Shown: positions 61,957 through 64,000 of the stretch, in pieces
Layout of the letters: the number at the start of each line of letters is the position of its first letter
How positions within the stretch are numbered: the first letter of the stretch is position 1
Source of the DNA: Candidatus Mailhella excrementigallinarum
GTDB taxonomy: Bacteria > Desulfobacterota > Desulfovibrionia > Desulfovibrionales > Desulfovibrionaceae
Assembly (NCBI GenBank): GCA_944324075.1
Contig: CALUUZ010000005.1
Coordinates: forward strand, 1-64,000
Direction: 5' to 3'
DNA: 64,000 nucleotides
Made by a program: the position numbers and the translations under genes
Notes under the pieces: model-generated
What the model was told of the DNA's origin: nothing
Seen by the model: the letters and a program-made list of their open reading frames with translations, nothing else
Database searches by the model: none

Positions 61957-63078
61957 ATGCCATCCCTGACATTAAACATGAATGCCCTTCGCTGGAACCT
62001 GAGCCAGATGCCGCGTCTGGAACAGTCCTGGAACTTCAGTTTCATGCCGGTTCTGAAAATGGTGGCCTGTCACCCCGCGGTTGTGGATGCCGTGAAACAG
62101 GCCGGATACCGCCATTACGGCGCGGCTGAAGTGGACGAGCCGCTGTTCTGGAAAAATGAATCCACGCCCGATACATCTGCGCCGGACGACAGGCCCGTCC
62201 TGATCAGCCTGCCGCCGCTGCACCGCGCCGACGAAGTGGTACGGCTGTTCAGCCGCAGCCCGGCGGACTCGGTGGAAGCGCTGGATGCGCTGGATGCGGC
62301 CGCCGAACGCCGGGGAAGCGACGTTCCGCCGCACGACTGCATCGTCATGCTCGACCTGGGCGATATGCGCGAAGGCATCCCCATAGAGCATTCCGACGAA
62401 TTTTTCCATTCCGTCGCCAACAGATTCAAGCGCCTGAACCTGACGGGAATAGGGGTCACCATGGGCTGCCTGCACGGCGCCTGTCCGGACGCCATTGCCA
62501 TGAACGAACTCGCGCGCGCCGCGGCACGCGCGCAGGCCATTCTCGGCCGGACGCTCAGCCTTGTCAGCCTCGGGGGGTCCATCTTCTGGGACTGGTGGGC
62601 GGAACACCACGGAGAATTTGCCTGTCCGCCCGGCTGCCGTGTGGAACTGCGCATTGCGGACCCCATCCTGCTCGGGTACGACAGCTATCACGAAAAGGCG
62701 TCCGCAGGGGGGACATTCCGGCGCGACCTGTTCAAACTGGATGCCACGGTGCTTGAAGTTACGGAAAGAAATCTGCGCCCGCCACGGGTTCTCGCCCTGA
62801 ACGGCCAGGGGGAAATCGCCCGCCTGACCCGCACCGGCCTCCGCAGGAGGGCGCTGCTGGACTGCGGCATACTGCATACCGACGTGCGCCAGTTGAAACT
62901 GGATGTTCCGGGCGCGGAAATCGTGGATTTCAGCGGGAATTACACGATTCTTGACGTGACGGACTGCGCCGAGGACTTCCGGCCGGGGAAAACCGTGTCC
63001 TTTGTTCCCGGCTACTGGGCCGTCGCCCAGAGCTTCCGCAACCCCATGGTTCCCAAATACTGCGTTTCCTGCGCCTGA
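61957..63078 (+). CDS. Ornithine-racemase-like PLP enzyme (alanine racemase fold)
   Basis: 373 residues. The fold-III PLP pattern is visible. The expected PLP lysine lies in FMPVLKMVACHPAVV (about residue 34), resembling ornithine racemase rather than the KANAYG motif of alanine racemase. TGIGVTMGC, SLGGSIFW and ELRIADPILLGYD match the order of motifs in the Orr/YhfX group. Likely cytoplasmic and acting on a basic or other amino acid; the true substrate is not determined. A caaggacattgcc stretch gives only a modest ribosome site. Confidence 0.75.
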   Translation: MPSLTLNMNALRWNLSQMPRLEQSWNFSFMPVLKMVACHPAVVDAVKQAGYRHYGAAEVDEPLFWKNESTPDTSAPDDRPVLISLPPLHRADEVVRLFSRSPADSVEALDALDAAAERRGSDVPPHDCIVMLDLGDMREGIPIEHSDEFFHSVANRFKRLNLTGIGVTMGCLHGACPDAIAMNELARAAARAQAILGRTLSLVSLGGSIFWDWWAEHHGEFACPPGCRVELRIADPILLGYDSYHEKASAGGTFRRDLFKLDATVLEVTERNLRPPRVLALNGQGEIARLTRTGLRRRALLDCGILHTDVRQLKLDVPGAEIVDFSGNYTILDVTDCAEDFRPGKTVSFVPGYWAVAQSFRNPMVPKYCVSCA

Positions 63079-63102
63079 GTTCCGGCACAGAAAGGAGATA
63101 TC

Positions 63103-64000
63103 ATGCCTTCAGCTTCCCTGCTTCTTCGAGCCGTCCGCCGCATTCTTCCCCTGCTTCCGCTTGTCTGCTGGTGCATCATCCACGGGGATGCCGCGCGGGC
63201 ATATTCCGCGGAAACCGCCCCGCCGAAGGTCTGGCGCATCGCCTATGTCGAGGGCGGCCCCTTTGTCGACTATCAGAAAATCCTGCGCGGGGTAGCCGCA
63301 GGCTTGCAGCGCATGGGACTCATCGAGAACGGATCGGTTCCCCTGCCGGAGAAGTCCGAAGATGTTTCCGCCATGTGGGAATGGCTCGCGCGCAATGCCG
63401 GAGGAACTGCCGTGCGCTTTCTGCCGGACGGCTTCTATTCCGCCGACTGGGACACCGGAACCAGAGAGACAAACCGCACGGCGCTGCTGGAACGCATCAG
63501 GGAGAGAAAGGATGTGGACATGCTGCTGGCGTTCGGCACATGGGGAGGGCAGGACTTCGCCGACGCGGATATCGACATCCCCGTCATCGTGGCTTCCGTC
63601 ACCAATGCCGTGGAGGCCGGAATCATTCCCTCGGTGGAGGACTCCGGCCGGGACAACCTCACAGCCCCCATTGAGCCGGATCGCTTCAAGCATCAGGTCA
63701 TGCTGTTCCATGACATCTTCAGGTTCAAAAAACTCGGCATCGCCTATGAGGATACCCCGTCCGGCAGAGGGAGCATCGCCCTGAACGAAATTGAAAGCGC
63801 GGCCCGGGAACTGAATGTGGAGCTTCTGCGCTGCAATGACACGTTTGACGTGGATGATCCCGCCCTGGCCGCAACGCGGCTGAAAGCCTGCCATGCCCGG
63901 CTGGCGGAACAGGGCGCCGACGCGGTGTATCTTACCTATAATCGCGGCATGCAGCCGGATACCATCGCCGATGTGCTGACTCCTCTGGCCGAGGCGCATA
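63103..64000 (+). CDS. ABC transporter substrate-binding protein (partial, runs off window)
   Basis: The first 299 residues are present and the frame is open at the window end. An N-terminal signal peptide (ILPLLPLVCWCIIHG, cleavage near ARA or YSA) is followed by a periplasmic binding fold of the ABC_sub_bind (TrpX-like) type: WRIAYVEGGPFVDYQKILRG, DMLLAFGTWGGQ, IPVIVASVTNAVEAG. An aaaggagatat site precedes the ATG. It follows the racemase-like gene by 24 bp. The permease and ATPase genes would be expected beyond the window. Confidence 0.8.
   Translation, partial: MPSASLLLRAVRRILPLLPLVCWCIIHGDAARAYSAETAPPKVWRIAYVEGGPFVDYQKILRGVAAGLQRMGLIENGSVPLPEKSEDVSAMWEWLARNAGGTAVRFLPDGFYSADWDTGTRETNRTALLERIRERKDVDMLLAFGTWGGQDFADADIDIPVIVASVTNAVEAGIIPSVEDSGRDNLTAPIEPDRFKHQVMLFHDIFRFKKLGIAYEDTPSGRGSIALNEIESAARELNVELLRCNDTFDVDDPALAATRLKACHARLAEQGADAVYLTYNRGMQPDTIADVLTPLAEAH

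Noticed and set aside
1..64000. tRNA or rRNA genes
   Set aside because: No cloverleaf-forming gene or conserved rRNA stretch was recognised on either strand by reading; a covariance-model scan was not possible.

Overview
The window comes from a GC-rich, strictly anaerobic member of the Desulfovibrionaceae or a close relative. This is inferred from two [FeFe] hydrogenases, a TRAP/TAXI transporter next to Old-Yellow-Enzyme flavoproteins, sigma-54 control, and a complete non-flagellar type III secretion system (T3SS) of the sort known from Lawsonia, Bilophila and some Desulfovibrio. The species cannot be fixed from sequence alone.

Layout. 1-2.9 kb: rtcA-rtcB (RNA 3'-end cyclase and RNA ligase). 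3.1-7.0 kb: a NuoF-type iron-sulfur/GltD-type flavoprotein fusion plus a multi-cluster [FeFe] hydrogenase, ending at a bidirectional terminator that faces a second, group-B-like [FeFe] hydrogenase (7.1-8.6 kb, minus). 9.1-12.4 kb: mcrB-mcrC (type IV restriction). 12.5-25.5 kb: a putative catabolic island of three flavin ene-reductase-type proteins, three amidohydrolase-fold proteins lacking the usual metal ligands, a TAXI binding protein with its fused TRAP permease, and a PAS-AAA-HTH sigma-54 activator flanked on both sides by -24/-12 promoters.

25.5-55.8 kb: the T3SS. On the minus strand, in transcription order: an LcrG-like protein, three EspA-like filament/tip paralogues, a SycD-like chaperone, translocators SctE and SctB, a CesT-type chaperone, then sctC-D-yscE-F-yscG-I-J-K-L-N-O-P-Q-R, a STAS protein, an RsbW/BtrW-type kinase and a lytic transglycosylase. 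On the plus strand: sctW, its chaperone, sctX-Y-V-S, a chaperone/candidate-effector pair, sctT and sctU. Gene order is that of the Yersinia Ysc system, but the LcrV position holds EspA-like proteins. 54.5-64 kb: a second sigma-54 activator, a membrane SpoIIE-type phosphatase, a periplasmic-sensor/MFS fusion, an unrecognised protein, an ornithine-racemase-like enzyme and the start of an ABC substrate-binding protein.

Regulation. Five good -24/-12 promoters are visible: two beside the catabolic activator, two back-to-back in the divergent T3SS control region (45.4-45.7 kb) and one before the chaperone/effector pair. The STAS protein, the kinase and the SpoIIE phosphatase together resemble the Bordetella BtrV/BtrW/BtrU switch that controls T3SS.

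The most unusual non-coding content is a mosaic, palindrome-rich repeat of about 120-260 bp in five intergenic copies (four inside T3SS operons), an array of five perfect hairpins between sctW and its chaperone gene, and a hairpin leader shared by sctB, an EspA-like gene and, in diverged form, rtcA.
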